Part shown: piece after piece, positions 1 through 9,313 of the stretch | Layout: each line of letters opens with the position of its first letter | How positions within the stretch are numbered: the stretch's first letter is position 1 | Source of the DNA: Abyssogena phaseoliformis symbiont OG214 | Lineage (GTDB): Bacteria > Pseudomonadota > Gammaproteobacteria > PS1 > Pseudothioglobaceae | Length of the DNA stretch: 64,000 bases | Assembly: GCF_016592595.1 (NCBI RefSeq) | Contig: NZ_AP012977.1 | Span: forward strand, 1,403,912 to 1,467,911 | Direction of reading: 5' to 3' | The notes under the pieces: generated by a model | The model's input: the letters and a program-made list of their open reading frames with translations, nothing else | The model's database searches: none | What the model was told of the DNA's origin: nothing | Made by a program: the position numbers and the translations under genes

Positions 1-545
1 GCCATAGCCCATATGCCTTCCTTGCCTTTCCAAATTTTAAACAACCAACAAATACTCCATAAAATCAAATACCCTGCCACTACACCAATCACTGCATCAG
101 ACAAATGAATACGCCCATCAATATTAAAGATAAGCCCTAGCCACAACAATGGCAAAGTAATAACATCGACAATAATTGATGCTTTGAATCAATTACAAAA
201 AGTGCAATCAGCGCATAAGCAAACAATAAATAAAACCCGCTTTGGGCACTAATACCAAATTGATAAACCGCCAAGGCACTTAATATGCCTGTTGTTAACT
301 CAACTAGCGGATATTGAAAAGAGATGGGCACTTGGCAGCTCTTGCATTTGCCTTTTTGCACTAAAAAAACTAACAATAGGCACTAATTCTAAAACCCCCA
401 AGGTATGTCCACAATTTGGACAAAACGAGCGAGCAGGGCTGTTAATACTAATATCTTCGCCATTAATATTCAGTGGCAAACGGGAAATGACCACATTTTA
501 AAAACTGCCTATACATAAACCCAATACAATGGCTAAGAATATCAC
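1..545 (-). pseudogene. Prepilin peptidase (PilD/PilU-like), broken and cut by window edge
   Basis: This was a type IV prepilin leader peptidase, an inner-membrane aspartate protease that trims and methylates prepilins. Reading from a GTG at 545, the frame gives a hydrophobic start, then GSF, a TAA stop where the family has Leu, then NVVISRLP. The CPNCGH and CKSC cysteine pairs follow, then PLVELTTG in another frame and the first catalytic region (FVIDSKHQLL), where one lost base removes the expected Leu-Pro-Asp. The frame resumes as TLPLLWLGL and DGRIHLSDAVIG. A further frameshift falls at the GMGYGD region at the window edge. At least four lesions make it non-functional. It is the last visible gene of the decayed pilus operon. 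Confidence 0.85.
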
Positions 546-562
546 TTTGCTACCCCTTTAAA

Positions 563-1604
563 TTAAGGCTCAAAAGGAATGCATTTAGTAACAAAAAATA
601 ACGTAGAACTTACACTGGCCATAAAATGTGTTACAGAACCTCCGGTGGTAGTACCAGAACTAGGCGTTAGCAAAGTAATCCACACATCTCAAGAATCGGT
701 TGCACCAACTATATCAGTTGCATGAGAAGTCCAAGAAATAATCTCCTCGCCATTCGCAGACGCGATTAAAGAGGGCATTACATAAATAGTAGGCGATGCA
801 TCATTATCATTATCAAAATCACAACTAGGTTTATAAACCGTGGGTGTGGAAGCCCTGCCAGAGGCGCTACCACCAGCAAACTTCAACCCCTGGTTAAAAG
901 GTACGAAGGACAAACTCTTTTCAAGACGGTTACGATTCGTTAATTCAATATCAACCACATTTTGAATAATGCCTTTTTTCGCATCATAAGCACCAGTAGC
1001 GTCTCCCAAAGATACTGAACTCCCATGCACAAATACGTTATTATTTTTTGTTAAACACAAGAACCTATTTAGCACTGATACGTAAGCCAATTTTAAAACA
1101 TTCAAAACAACAGTTGCAGGACTAACAGTAAGGGAGGCACCCAAAGTAATCGTTGCATTAGGTAGCTAGTTAGCAATATATTCAGCCCAACTTAGGTTAA
1201 TATCACCAATTTCAACCGTAAATGTTGCACCATTAGTCGCAGTACAAACAGTGGTATAGACTGTACCAAGCCCCCAAGCAGTTGTATCAGTTGCAATGCC
1301 CTGTAAAAACATTGGGCTGGCAGAAAATACACTATATTGTATCATTACAAATATTATTTGTACCAGGAAATCTACATTGCTGAGTATCATACAATTACAC
1401 CGCTTCAGCAATGGTCCACATTTCAGAAACCACCAGCTCGGCACGTTTTTTCTCAAAATCAAAAATATGTGGAATAAACACACTGGACAAAATGGTAATA
1501 ATAATCATAATGGCCATCGACTCAATCATAGGAAAACCTTTTTGCTTTACTACCGCATCAAGCCTTGCTTGATGCGGTGATTGTATTTTAAGATTATGGC
1601 GCAT
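563..1604 (-). pseudogene. Type IV prepilin-like protein, broken
   Basis: The N-terminus from ATG 1604 has a 24-residue leader ending KQKG, then FPMIESMAIMIIITILSSVF. This is the prepilin cleavage site with Glu5 and the hydrophobic assembly helix. The long leader fits type IVb prepilins. The frame is lost near 1395-1480, resumes through TAWGLGTVYTTVCTATNGA, meets a TAG at about 1164-1166, continues through ATITLGASLTVSPATVVLNV, and meets a TGA at 689-691 in place of Trp before ending at 563. The original product was about 340 residues, long for a major pilin, so it may have been a minor pilin or PilV-like adhesin. The PilV idea is inference. Confidence 0.7.
1552..1578. repeat. 11-bp perfect inverted repeat inside the prepilin leader
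   Basis: Arms ACCGCATCAAG (1552-1562) and CTTGATGCGGT (1568-1578) flank a 5-base loop. It lies within codons for the leader peptide of the broken prepilin and encodes part of HQARLDAVV. No T-run follows on either strand, so it is not a convincing terminator. Confidence 0.6.
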
Positions 1605-1635
1605 ATTTTCCTGTTAAATAATTAGCTCTAAAATT

Positions 1636-2186
1636 TCAAGAACCCTGTTTTACTTTGAGTTGTTCATAATCTTGTTGATAGTAAAACTGCTTATTCCAGT
1701 TAAGCTTGCCCAGTTGGTTTTTTTCTAACTTCGCTCTAGGATAAACCCTAAAAACAGTAGAAGTGGCACTACTATTCTCTAAACTACTAGCAATAAACCC
1801 AACAGGTTCAGCTTCATCGAAGGGAACACGAGTAGAGATTGATACTGTTGGCGATACAGTATAGGTGTAGTTACTATCCAGCCTCATTGCTAAAATGATT
1901 CGTAGTGGGCAAACTACCGCCTGTATAGGCAACATTGAACGTAGCAATACTGCCAAAATCAGCAAAAATTGGCGTAGACTGCCAAGATTCACCGACATTA
2001 CCCGCATAACCTTTCTTAATATCTGCCATCACATTCACCATATTACGCATTTCATTAATCGTTGCCAAAAGACAAGCAGAATCTTGAAAACCAAAAAAGC
2101 ACGACTGCCTAAGGTTGCCAAAATAACCACAATGGCCATAATCACCATGAGTTCAATCCTGGTTTTGGGAAGCCTTATTGTTTCAT
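1636..2186 (-). pseudogene. Type IV pilin (PilS/PilA-like), broken
   Basis: The start reads MKQ, then a TAA, then GF. After a frameshift the sequence IELMVIMAIVVILATLGSRA gives the classic prepilin N-helix. The middle, in a second frame, reads ATINEMRNMVNVMADIKKGY and then AGNVGESWQSTPIFADFGSI, a pattern I associate with PilS-type (IVb) pilins. The C-terminal part is in a third frame ending at 1636. This was probably the major pilin subunit. It lies directly downstream of the GspF-like gene, as pilR-pilS do in R64-type thin pilus operons. Several frameshifts and a stop at codon 4 rule out a product. Confidence 0.75.
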
Positions 2187-3361
2187 TGCCGTTACCGCGC
2201 CAAGACTCACTAGGTAGAAGCAGTGAGGGATGGAAAGTAATAGCCAAACCATCATCAGTGCAAAAAACCCTAATAATTTTCCAAGTATGCCTGCAGTAAG
2301 TGCAATTCTAGCAGAGATATTTTTAAGTTCGCCCAATAGAACAACAGTGGCTCTTTCAATGAGTTGCATTTGCGCTTCAAAAGTGGCTTGTTTAAAACTG
2401 GTAAAACTGTTATAAAACATTGGCACCCAATCCATTATCATTATGAATAGCAACTGAGAGGCTTGAGCCTGATTCCATCAGTAGCATCACATTTTCAATG
2501 ACTCTAATATCACTCACACCACTCATTGAGCTTTTGACAATTTCTAATAATTTATTAAGAGAAATGCCTGGGGAGAATAAAGGCTTAAACACCATCAGCA
2601 ATAAAACCGAGCGTTTAATAAAAAAAAGTCTTTCACCGTTCTAAGAACAGGCAAGTTTTGCCCGTACCGCCACACCAACTTTCTAAACACCAAAAAACAC
2701 CACAACACCTAATAAACTCCACCATATTTCTGCATTGTAATGAAAAATAAACATCAAAATATCCGTTAGAATATTGGTGTCTAAAGCAAGTCCTGCTTTC
2801 ATTAGTGTATTTAAGGCAGGACCAGTCATATTCGGCAAGCCCATCACCATGCCAAAAGCCAACAGGATAATGGTTAGCCCTTGGGTAAAAGGTGAACTTA
2901 CTTGCTCTTTGATTTCTTTCTCTGCAACGACGTGTTACAAAGCAGAATCCAGCGCTTCTTTAAGCTTACCTGAACTTTCACCAGCGCGCACCAAAGCCAC
3001 CGAGGCTTTACTAATACCCATGGCTGAGAGTATGTCGCTCACCACCACACTGGACTCTAATAAAAAGGTAATTTCTTTTTTCTTTTTCTTCAGCGCGCCA
3101 ATGCGACTGAGCATGTGTTCAATCCCGCTATTGACGGTTTGGCCAGAATAAACCAAAGCGCGAATTTGCGATAGAATGAGTTCTTGAACAGATAGGGGTA
3201 AATCTCTTGACCCAATGACCATCGATTTAGTAGGCTTAAGAATTTGATTTTCATCAATTCTTGAGTTTTTAATGGCTTCAGCATCAAATCCCCGCACCTT
3301 CAACTTCAATACGGCGCTTACGTCCGTCTTGATCAAGATATTGAATCAGATACCAAGGCAT
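2175..3361 (-). pseudogene. GspF/PilC/PilR-like pilus inner-membrane platform protein, broken
   Basis: From ATG 3361 the frame reads MPWYLIQYLDQDGRKRRIEV, then shifts. The next fragment has SVQELILSQIRALVYSGQTV and ALVRAGESSGKLKEALDSAL, the usual signatures of the first GspF domain. A membrane segment follows around 2830-2700 (LTIILLAFGMVMGLP in another frame). The second domain fragments include SDIRVIENVMLLMESGSSLS and the final helix near 2250. At least three frame changes are needed to read it through. The intact protein would sit in the inner membrane and couple the ATPase to pilus assembly. Its end overlaps the pilin start by about 12 bases. Confidence 0.8.
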
Positions 3362-3465
3362 AATTTACTCCAAATTTAAAAAGGGTGAAAGTCTTGTTTT
3401 CACTTGTAAAAAATGGCGCAAGTCAACAAACTTACGCCGTAAAAATAACTAAGAAACAGTCTTAA

Positions 3466-4156
3466 TTATGGACGACGCATAACATACATCATTTCAATGT
3501 ATCGACCATCAGCACCACCTAAAGTAGCGCCGCCAACATTAATCTGGTTATTCGTATCTTGAGCGGCGGTAGTTCGAGATACAGCATCAACACTAGTGCC
3601 ACACACAACAGGAGCCGTGCCAGGAGATGTAGTTCCGCCTACTTGACCAGACACAAGGTTAAGAACTGGATTAACATCTGTTCCTACGTCACCAATAGCA
3701 ATTGTTCTTGCAGTTCTTGCATCATTTGATGCGTCTGAACCAATAATATAACCCTGCCCTTCAACATCATTACCAGCAGCAGTCCACGAAGTTTCATCAC
3801 CCATGTACTCAATGATATCATCTTGTAAAGTTTGTCTATCTTCAATTGCCACTTCTTCCATTGGGTAACAAAGCACAATACTTCTCTGTGCAACTCTGTC
3901 TGTCATATTAGCAGTGCCTGACAACGCCTCAGCATCATCATTACCAGCTATTAGAACTGCTACAGACCAAGAATCGCCCCACTCTGTTAACGGATCGATA
4001 TCATCAACCAACAATTGTGCTTTATTAACACAATCTAGCACCTCATTTTTACGCACCATGCAAGACAGCACCACATTTGGAAAATCTTTAGAAAAGAAAG
4101 CCCTTCTGCATTTGTTTTTTAAGTGTACTCGCACTGTGTTGTTGTGAGTTATTCAC
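3466..4156 (-). pseudogene. Exported or pilin-like protein of the pilus operon, frameshifted
   Basis: A GTG at 4156 follows a good ribosome site (AAGAGGAGAAG) and reads MNNSQQHSASTLKKQMQKGF, which resembles a prepilin leader with a KGF cleavage site, then stops. A different frame is then open for 222 codons to 3466. It encodes an acidic Gly/Thr/Asn-rich protein without a clear membrane helix and ends YIEMMYVMRRP. I do not recognise a domain in it. Position between the ATPase and GspF-like genes, plus the leader, suggest a minor pilin or pilus-associated protein. Alternatively the 222-codon frame alone could be a remnant of an unrelated secreted protein. Confidence 0.5.
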
Positions 4157-4201
4157 GGTTACTTCTCCTCTTTTTTTATAAAAAATATCTCTTTTGAGAC
4201 G

Positions 4202-4862
4202 TTATATATCATACCCAATATTACTATTACGCCTAGGCAAGATAGATTCTGCTTCTTCTAGTGTGGTTTCTTGCTTTTTAACCAATTCAATGTCGTGGTC
4301 CCACAAATCCAACAGCCCTGATTCTTTTTGGTGCTTGTTAAATTTACCCATTGTGGCACAATCAACAATCAACTTTTGCAGATTATCATCCACTAATGCC
4401 GCCTCTGTAACCAATGTTCTGCCTGAATAGCCAAAGCCACCACACTCATCACACCCCCTTAAGGTCGGTTCTGATTTTTATATTATCATCTTTGATTAAA
4501 TCAATATATTTGCAATACAAAGTGGGTTGCGATTCTTTAAAACTAGAAGACCTAACCTCATCAGAACAGTGCTTACAAACCCTACGAATCATTCTTTGCC
4601 CAACTGATAATGCCAAAGTATCTGCCAAATCAGTAGGGAAAACGCCCAGTTTAACCAAGCGGGAAATAGCACCCATTGCTGCTCTGGCATGTAAAGTAGA
4701 AGCACCAAATGCCTTGTCATTACTGCTTCTACTGCCAAATTAGCCGTTTCTGCATCGCGAATTTCACCCACCAAGATAACGTTAGTATCAGAACGAAGCA
4801 TGGTTCAAATCCCTATCCCTCCACCATTAAAATCATATATTCTATACTAGACATCCAATCTC
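4202..4862 (-). pseudogene. Type IV pilus/type II secretion ATPase (PilB/PilQ/GspE-like), 5' part missing
   Basis: Only the C-terminal half survives. It contains [20 protein letters not shown] (Walker B/Asp-box region), then after a frameshift [39 protein letters not shown] (start of the tetracysteine zinc motif) and, in a third frame, the C-terminal tail to 4202. A weak trace of the IEDPIEY-type segment is readable near 4840-4862, after which similarity stops abruptly. The Walker A domain is absent, so the gene has been truncated from its 5' side as well as frameshifted. The next feature upstream is an unrelated gene on the opposite strand. Confidence 0.85.
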
Positions 4863-5440
4863 ATTCAAACAATTGCACTTGCCCTGGGAATTGGACTGGG
4901 TAGTGGGTTTAATAATTTATGCAACCATGCTGATTTTAGACCTATCAGGTATGACAGGGCATGTTTCCTTGCCTGGAGAATTAGAAGTATTGCAAAATCC
5001 ATTAGTAATAGCAGCAGGTCTGATGTACGGTGTGGAGTTTTTTGCAGACAAAATCCCTGGATTTGACTCAATTTAGGACAATGTTCATACTTTTATTCGC
5101 ATTCCACTTGGGGCACTACTTGCAGGCGATGCAATAGCAGAGTTTGGCCCTGTAAGTGAAACCGTGGGGATGGTTATTGGTGGTGGACTGACCTCTGCAA
5201 CACATTTTACTAAGGCAGGTACACGTACTATTATTAACACCAGTCCTGAGCCAGTTAGTAATTGGACAGCTTCAATCACTGAAGATATTGCTGTGTTTAT
5301 TGGCATGTGGGCAGCAATTAATCATCCTAATTGTTGCCATTATTATTATGGTTTGGCTATTGCCAAAACTTTGGCGTGGCATTAAGCTTATTTTCAGAAA
5401 AATTGCCAATCTGTTTCGAGCCAACAAAAAAGCCGCCTAG
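4863..5440 (+). pseudogene. DUF4126 family membrane protein, broken
   Basis: The readable product runs IQTIALALGIGLGSG, then GMTGHVSLPGELEVLQNPL, AAGLMYGVEFFADKIPGFDS, a TAG at 5074-5076 where Trp is expected, NVHTFIRIPLGALLAGDAIA, GGGLTSATHFTKAGTRTIIN, and after a second frameshift IVAIIIMVWLLPKLWRGIKL to a stop at 5440. These are hallmarks of DUF4126 proteins, small multi-pass membrane proteins of unknown function. A frameshift near 4915 and the absence of a start codon add to the damage. The start abuts the truncated pilus ATPase on the other strand, suggesting a deletion joined the two. Confidence 0.8.
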
Positions 5441-5476
5441 CTGAAACTTTTTATTAATAAGTGCGTACATTAGGGT

Positions 5477-6199
5477 ATGCATTTATTAAAAATAACACTT
5501 TCACTACTTCTTGTCCTTTTAGGCAATACTTGCCTTGCAAAAAGCCTTCACTTTGAAAGCACTGACTACCAAAATACCAAGGTTGAGCTTTACACCTCTG
5601 AAGACTGTAGTTCTTGCCCGCCAGCGGATAAATAGCTCAGTGAATTTAAACAACGCCCAAAATTATTTAGTGAAATAGTACCCATGGCATTTCATGTGGA
5701 CTATTGGGATTATATCGGCTGGCAAGACAAATTTACACATACTGATTATACAGAAAGACAAAAACAACACCATCAACAAGGCAATATTTCTCAAGTTTAT
5801 ACGCCACAAATCATTAAAAACGGCAAAGAAGATAGAACTTGGCGCTACCCACATCCCCAAACTTTAAGCCAGCAAAAAGTAGGAAAATTAAGCGTTGATA
5901 TGCTTGACGACATGGCTTATATTAAATTTAAACCACAACAAAAACGCCAGCCTTTAATGGCGCATATTGCCCTATTAGGCTTTGGATTTGAAAACAAAAT
6001 TACGGCTGGTGAGAACGACAACAAAATTTTAAACCATGATTTTATGGTGCTCAATCACACACAAAAAATCAGCAAGGGTAATCGCTGGTCAATCAAACTA
6101 CCACGCTCAACAAAATCAGCAAAACGCTTTGCACTGGCAGTATGGATCAGCACACCACGTTCATTAAAACCCATTCAGGCTAGTGGCAGTTGGCTTTAG
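5477..6199 (+). pseudogene. DUF1223 secreted thioredoxin-like protein, single in-frame stop
   Basis: From ATG 5477 there is a signal peptide (KITLSLLLVLLGNTCLA), then VELYTSEDCSSCPPADK with the CSSCPPAD motif of DUF1223 proteins, a TAG at 5633-5635 exactly where the family has Trp, and then 188 uninterrupted codons to 6199 including MAFHVDYWDYIGWQDKF. Total length of 240 residues is normal for the family, which are thioredoxin-fold proteins of unknown role. The stop is the only lesion I see, so the loss is recent, or the stop is a polymorphism or error. Its end is 2 bases from the convergent pyrE stop. Confidence 0.8.
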
Positions 6200-6201
6200 C
6201 C

Positions 6202-6840
6202 TTAAACACCATAGCAATCTCGATACGCCTCAATGCGCTCAATTAACGCATGATCGTTGCCTTGCTTTAAATAATCAACCAAGTGCGATAAATTAATAAT
6301 ACTTAAAACTGAAAGCCCAAAATTCTGCTCAACTTCCTGAATAGCAGATTGCTCGCCCTTGCCTTTTTCCTGACGGTCAACCGCCACAATCACACCCTTG
6401 GCAGTCGCACCATTTGCTTTAATGACATTCATCGCCTTACGAATAGCCGTTCCTGCTGTGATGACATCATCAATAATTAAAATATTGCCCTCAAGTGAAT
6501 GACCAACAATACCCCCCCCCTCGCCATGCATTTTGGCTTCTTTGCGATTAAAACTATAAGGCACATTTTTATCAAAACCATCATTAAACGCCATGGCAGT
6601 TGCAGTTGCTAGCGGGATGCCTTTATAGGCTGGGCCAAACAAAACATCAAAATCCAAGCCACTATTTTCAATCGCTGTCGCGTAGAATTTACCCAGTTGA
6701 GAAAGATGCTGCCCCGTATTAAACGCCCCAGCATTAAAAAAATAAGGGCTAATACGACCGGATTTTAAGGTGAATTCACCAAATTTGAGCGCACCACTGC
6801 CTAACATAAAATCTACAAAGTCTTTTTGATACTGTTCCAT
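6202..6840 (-). CDS. pyrE: Orotate phosphoribosyltransferase
   Basis: Catalyses orotate plus PRPP to OMP in cytoplasmic pyrimidine synthesis. From ATG 6840 ([20 protein letters not shown]) it is 212 residues, the normal length. It contains [27 protein letters not shown], and the PRPP-binding loop [18 protein letters not shown]. The frame stays open upstream to 6993, but that extension overlaps the divergent xthA and lacks family similarity, so I take 6840. A run of nine C on the plus strand (6512-6520) encodes Gly-Gly-Gly in the HGEGGGIVG loop, an unusual homopolymer in an AT-rich gene. It diverges from xthA with a 24-base gap. Confidence 0.97.
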   Translation of the reverse strand: MEQYQKDFVDFMLGSGALKFGEFTLKSGRISPYFFNAGAFNTGQHLSQLGKFYATAIENSGLDFDVLFGPAYKGIPLATATAMAFNDGFDKNVPYSFNRKEAKMHGEGGGIVGHSLEGNILIIDDVITAGTAIRKAMNVIKANGATAKGVIVAVDRQEKGKGEQSAIQEVEQNFGLSVLSIINLSHLVDYLKQGNDHALIERIEAYRDCYGV

Positions 6841-6864
6841 GGGTTTTCCTATAAAATTATTTCG

Positions 6865-7635
6865 ATGATAAGAATTATAACGGCTAATGTCAACGGAATT
6901 CGTGCCGCTGAACGAAAAGGTTTTTTTGATTGGATAAAAACCCAAAATGCAGACGTGGTTTGCTTGCAAGAAATCAAAGCACAAGAAGACCAATTAGATG
7001 AACGATTTTATCCAAAAGAATACCACTGCTATTACCAACCTGCTGAGAAAAAAGGCTATTCTGGCACAGCCATCTTTACCAAACAAGTGCCCACTCAAGT
7101 CATTAAAGAAAGCCCGTGGGATGATATTAATTTTGAAGGACGATTTATTCGAGCTGACTTCGAAGATTTGTCAGTTATTTCAATTTACATACATTCAGGC
7201 AGTGCCAAACAAGATCGCCAAGATTTAAAAATAGCGTTTTTAACTAAGCGATTTATGCCTTACTTACAAGAACTTAAGGCAAGCGGACGTAAGGTCATTA
7301 TTTGTGGTGATGTGAATATCGTACATCAGGAAAGAGATATTAAAAACTGGAAGGCAAATCAGAAAAATTCAGGCTGTTTGCCAGAAGAGCGCGCTTGGCT
7401 GGATGAGTTATTTTTTGAAGTTGGCTTTATTGACGGCTTTCGTGAAGTTAATCAAGAAAATAGGCAATACACTTGGTGGAGTAATCGTGGTCAGGCATGG
7501 GTGAATAACATTGGCTGGCGCATTGATTATCAAATCCTCACGCCGAATCTCAAAGGCACAGTTAAAAGTGTCAGCATTTATAAAGATGGACGTTTTTCAG
7601 ACCACGCACCACTGATTATGGATTATCAATTATAA
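6865..7635 (+). CDS. xthA: Exodeoxyribonuclease III (AP endonuclease)
   Basis: Repairs abasic sites and removes 3' blocks from DNA. The 256-residue product carries the EEP nuclease motifs in order: [21 protein letters not shown] with the metal-binding Glu, [25 protein letters not shown] with catalytic Asp-Asn, RIDYQIL and the C-terminal [11 protein letters not shown] with Asp-His. I start at ATG 6865 ([11 protein letters not shown]). An upstream ATG at 6826 would add 13 residues and run into pyrE's start. No partner gene follows; the downstream 550 bases look degraded. Confidence 0.95.
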   Translation: MIRIITANVNGIRAAERKGFFDWIKTQNADVVCLQEIKAQEDQLDERFYPKEYHCYYQPAEKKGYSGTAIFTKQVPTQVIKESPWDDINFEGRFIRADFEDLSVISIYIHSGSAKQDRQDLKIAFLTKRFMPYLQELKASGRKVIICGDVNIVHQERDIKNWKANQKNSGCLPEERAWLDELFFEVGFIDGFREVNQENRQYTWWSNRGQAWVNNIGWRIDYQILTPNLKGTVKSVSIYKDGRFSDHAPLIMDYQL

Positions 7636-7643
7636 GGGAACTT

Positions 7644-7808
7644 ATGACGGTATTGCCTCCATCTCTTGCAAGTTTAAATAACAAAGGTCAATGGTTGTAA
7701 TCTATTCCATCAAGCTCAACACAAAGAACTTGGTTAAAACTACTTAGTGCTAATGTTAATAACTCTGTGGCTACATTGGTTGTATGTGACATAGGGCATC
7801 CTGATTAA
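7644..7808 (+). pseudogene. Unrecognised short gene remnant
   Basis: A frame starting ATG 7644 after a weak AAGGGAA site reads MTVLPPSLASLNNKGQWL, stops at 7698-7700, continues as SIPSSSTQRTWLKLLSANVN and then SVATLVVCDIGHPD before a TAA at 7806-7808. The continuity across the stop suggests a former gene. Downstream frames (RELISQKAYSALLSLP near 7870-7910) may belong to it. I do not recognise the family. Confidence 0.35.
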
Positions 7809-8183
7809 TTGGATAAAAAATCTGCAATCTAAAAAAGGTGGTAGATCTCACTTATCCAAAAAAAAGAAAGACGGGAACTTATTAGCCAAAAAGCCTATTC
7901 GGCTCTCCTCAGCCTACCATAAGCGATTTTGTCCCTATTTATTTTAGGTACAAAAAAGCTGTTGTAATAACGGTAAGCGGGAAACCGCTTTCTTTGGTTT
8001 AAGGCTTATAAATATACCACATACTACTTGACTGTCAAACGGTAAAATAAAATCCGTTTTCACGGATAACTTTTATAGAGCGCTTGCTCTTTTAGGTTTT
8101 TTAATGGGTGTGTTGTGTTGCTTTTTTTAGCAACACCTTAACTAAATGCTATTTATATTTGTGCCAATATTTTGATAAATAAA
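7809..8183. other. Degraded intergenic stretch with two hairpins
   Basis: No convincing gene on either strand. Two local structures stand out. AAGCGG-GAAA-CCGCTT at 7975-7990 is followed by TCTTTGG, a possible weak terminator for the xthA side. A perfect 8-bp hairpin sits at 8115-8136. The rest is AT-rich with scattered stops in all frames and looks like decayed coding DNA. Confidence 0.5.
8115..8136 (+). terminator. Possible hairpin upstream of trmB
   Basis: GTGTTGCT (8115-8122), a loop of six T, and AGCAACAC (8129-8136) form a perfect 8-bp stem. The poly-T is in the loop rather than after the stem on either strand, so termination is uncertain. It lies 47 bases before the trmB ATG and could instead sit in the trmB leader. 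Confidence 0.35.
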
Positions 8184-8858
8184 ATGAGAAAAATTCAAAG
8201 TTTTGTACGCCGCTCTGGTCGATTAACACTGGAGCAAAAAATGGGGCTGACTGAACTTTGGGCGGATTATGGGGTTGATTTACCTAAAGGCAAGATTAAC
8301 TTAAAGCATTTGTTTGTCAAGCAACAAAAAATTATTTTAGAAGTAGGCTTTGGCAATGGGGATAGTTTGCTGGAAATGGCAATTAAGACACCTGATAGAA
8401 ATTTTTTGGGCATTGAGGTGTATGAGGCAGGTATTGGTAGATTAATTAACGAGGCACACAAACACCAATTAAGCAATCTTAAAATCATTAAAGAAGATGC
8501 CGTTGAGGTATTAACAAACCATATAAAAAACGACAGTTTTAATCGTTTTCAGCTGTTTTTCCCTGACCCGTGGCATAAGAAAAAACACCATAAACGCCGA
8601 ATTGTGCAAACTGATTTTCTAGATCTGTTGTCACGCAAAATAATTAAAGGTGGAAAAGTTCACATGGCAACTGACTGGGAACATTATGCCACTGCAATGA
8701 TGGACACCTTAGAAAATCACCCCTACTTTAAAAACACACAAAACAACCTTATCTATTCACCAAGACCTGAATACCGACCCATTACTAAATTTGAACGACG
8801 AGGTCGTAGGCTGGGGCACGGTGTTTGGGATTTAATTTTTATTAACGAGAAAACATAA
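8184..8858 (+). CDS. trmB: tRNA (guanine-N7-)-methyltransferase
   Basis: Methylates G46 of tRNA using SAM. The protein of about 224 residues has the Rossmann SAM site ILEVGFGNGDSLLEMA, FLGIEVYEAGIGRL, the family signature FFPDPWHKKKHHKRRIVQ, and GGKVHMATDWEHYA. It ends in the typical KFERRGRRLGHGVWDLIF. ATG 8184 gives MRKIQSFVRRSGRLT; a TTG 12 bases upstream is less likely. Its stop overlaps the fxsA start (TAATG), so the two are translationally coupled. Confidence 0.95.
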   Translation: MRKIQSFVRRSGRLTLEQKMGLTELWADYGVDLPKGKINLKHLFVKQQKIILEVGFGNGDSLLEMAIKTPDRNFLGIEVYEAGIGRLINEAHKHQLSNLKIIKEDAVEVLTNHIKNDSFNRFQLFFPDPWHKKKHHKRRIVQTDFLDLLSRKIIKGGKVHMATDWEHYATAMMDTLENHPYFKNTQNNLIYSPRPEYRPITKFERRGRRLGHGVWDLIFINEKT

Positions 8859-9313
8859 TGATATTTCCTTTATTTGTTGTCATGACGCTGCTTGAGATTT
8901 ATGTTTTAGTATCAGTGGGTGAGTCAATTGGTGGTTTTTCAACCATATTATTGGTTGTTATTACTGCACTTATTGGCTCAACACTACTTAAACAACAAGG
9001 ATTTTCTACCCTTGCAAAAGTACAGCAAAAAACCATGAACGCACAAACGCCTGCTTTTGAAATGCTCGAAGGAGTAGTCATCTTAGTCTCAGGTGTTTTG
9101 TTATTAACGCCTGGTTTTATTACGGATTTTATCGGCCTGCTTGGGCTTATACCCATTTCAAGGGCTTATTTTATTAATCAAATTTTGAAAAAGAACGCAA
9201 AAAAAATATTTAGCAAAAATCGCTCTGATTTTATTCATAAAACCAAAAACACGCCACCCCCCCAACAGCGCAATAAAGACAACACCATTGAGGGTGAGTT
9301 TTGGGAAGACTAA
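8858..9313 (+). CDS. fxsA: FxsA family membrane protein
   Basis: Small inner-membrane protein named for suppression of phage T7 exclusion in E. coli; the physiological role is unclear. The 151 residues start MIFPLFVVMTLLEIYVLVSV, the conserved FxsA N-terminal helix. Further hydrophobic segments follow (TILLVVITALIGSTLL; VVILVSGVLLLTPGFITDFI with the LTPGFITD motif). The tail is polar, with Lys-rich and Pro-rich stretches and a C7 run near 9257-9263. It overlaps trmB by one base and folC by 13. Confidence 0.9.
   Translation: MIFPLFVVMTLLEIYVLVSVGESIGGFSTILLVVITALIGSTLLKQQGFSTLAKVQQKTMNAQTPAFEMLEGVVILVSGVLLLTPGFITDFIGLLGLIPISRAYFINQILKKNAKKIFSKNRSDFIHKTKNTPPPQQRNKDNTIEGEFWED

Noticed and set aside
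6841-6993. Upstream extension of pyrE to 6993
   Set aside because: It runs through the divergent xthA start and adds 51 residues unlike the family; ATG 6840 gives the normal 212-residue enzyme.
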